Assembly: GCA_900549325.1 (NCBI GenBank) | Contig: UROI01000020.1 | Coordinates: 1-24,123, forward strand | Direction: 5' to 3' | Origin: an uncultured Mycoplasmatota bacterium | Lineage (GTDB): Bacteria; Bacillota_I; Bacilli_A; RF39; UBA660 | Length of the DNA: 24,123 nucleotides | In this document: one piece after another, positions 24,056-24,123 of the stretch | Position numbering within the stretch: the first letter of the stretch is position 1 | How the letters are laid out: each line of letters starts with the position of its first letter | Made by a program: the position numbers and the translations under genes | The notes under the pieces: model-generated | Databases searched by the model: none | Told to the model about the DNA's origin: nothing | The model's input: the letters and a program-made list of their open reading frames with translations, nothing else

Positions 24056-24123
24056 ATAAAATAGATGATGTTAATTTAAATATGAAGTGCAACAAATAAA
24101 TTTGAAAAAGACACGTGAATAGT

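Noticed and set aside
1..24123. Mycoplasma-type code (TGA as Trp)
   Set aside because: TGA ends several otherwise normal genes (for example the TtcA-like gene at 4534 and the small membrane gene at 13500), and Trp is encoded by TGG.

Overview
The window is a very AT-rich chromosomal segment from a Firmicutes/Tenericutes-type bacterium. A gut lineage of the RF39/Mollicutes-related Bacilli is my best guess. The evidence is low GC, Gram-positive ribosome binding sites (GGAGG), consensus sigma-A promoters, an isoleucine T-box leader, and no TGA-as-Trp reading: TGA ends several genes, so this is the standard code. Almost every gene lies on the minus strand; the only intact plus-strand gene is one regulator.

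Layout. (1) 1-7300 is housekeeping or semi-core: a short M3-like metallopeptidase, a P-type Ca2+ ATPase, a DUF11-like protein without a signal peptide, a TtcA-like tRNA thiolation enzyme, a SanA/YdcF-like membrane protein, and two small unknown proteins. (2) 7654-16726 is an accessory block bounded by two 116-bp direct repeats with 113 identical positions. It holds a NUDIX hydrolase, then a three-gene operon (CoaE-like/GT2 glycosyltransferase fusion, APH-type small-molecule kinase, radical SAM protein), a four-gene cassette of small, mostly membrane proteins with a divergent tandem-HTH regulator, an IS30-type transposase remnant, a broken TrlF-like PHP-domain gene, and a Fic protein with a fused VbhA-like antitoxin domain. 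(3) 16861-24123 is core again: recG, ileS under a T-box, and a transglutaminase-like protein.

How the parts connect. A perfect 19-bp sequence lies upstream of the glycosyltransferase operon promoter and, inverted, between the divergent promoters of the regulator and the small-membrane cassette. Either the regulator controls both operons through it, or it marks the ends of a 1.5-kb element. The 116-bp repeats, with two further relatives at 3858 and 7300, fold into consecutive hairpins whose loops stay the same while stems change. They look like a structured repeat or RNA family and could let the 9-kb accessory block be lost by recombination.

The clearest single-gene finding is ileS. It encodes a type-2 (eukaryote-like) IleRS in which the class I HIGH signature is swapped to G-I-H-H, the GXHH arrangement linked to very strong mupirocin resistance. 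The best candidates for undescribed biology are the hairpin repeat family, the four-gene small-membrane cassette, and the CoaE-like/GT2 fusion operon.
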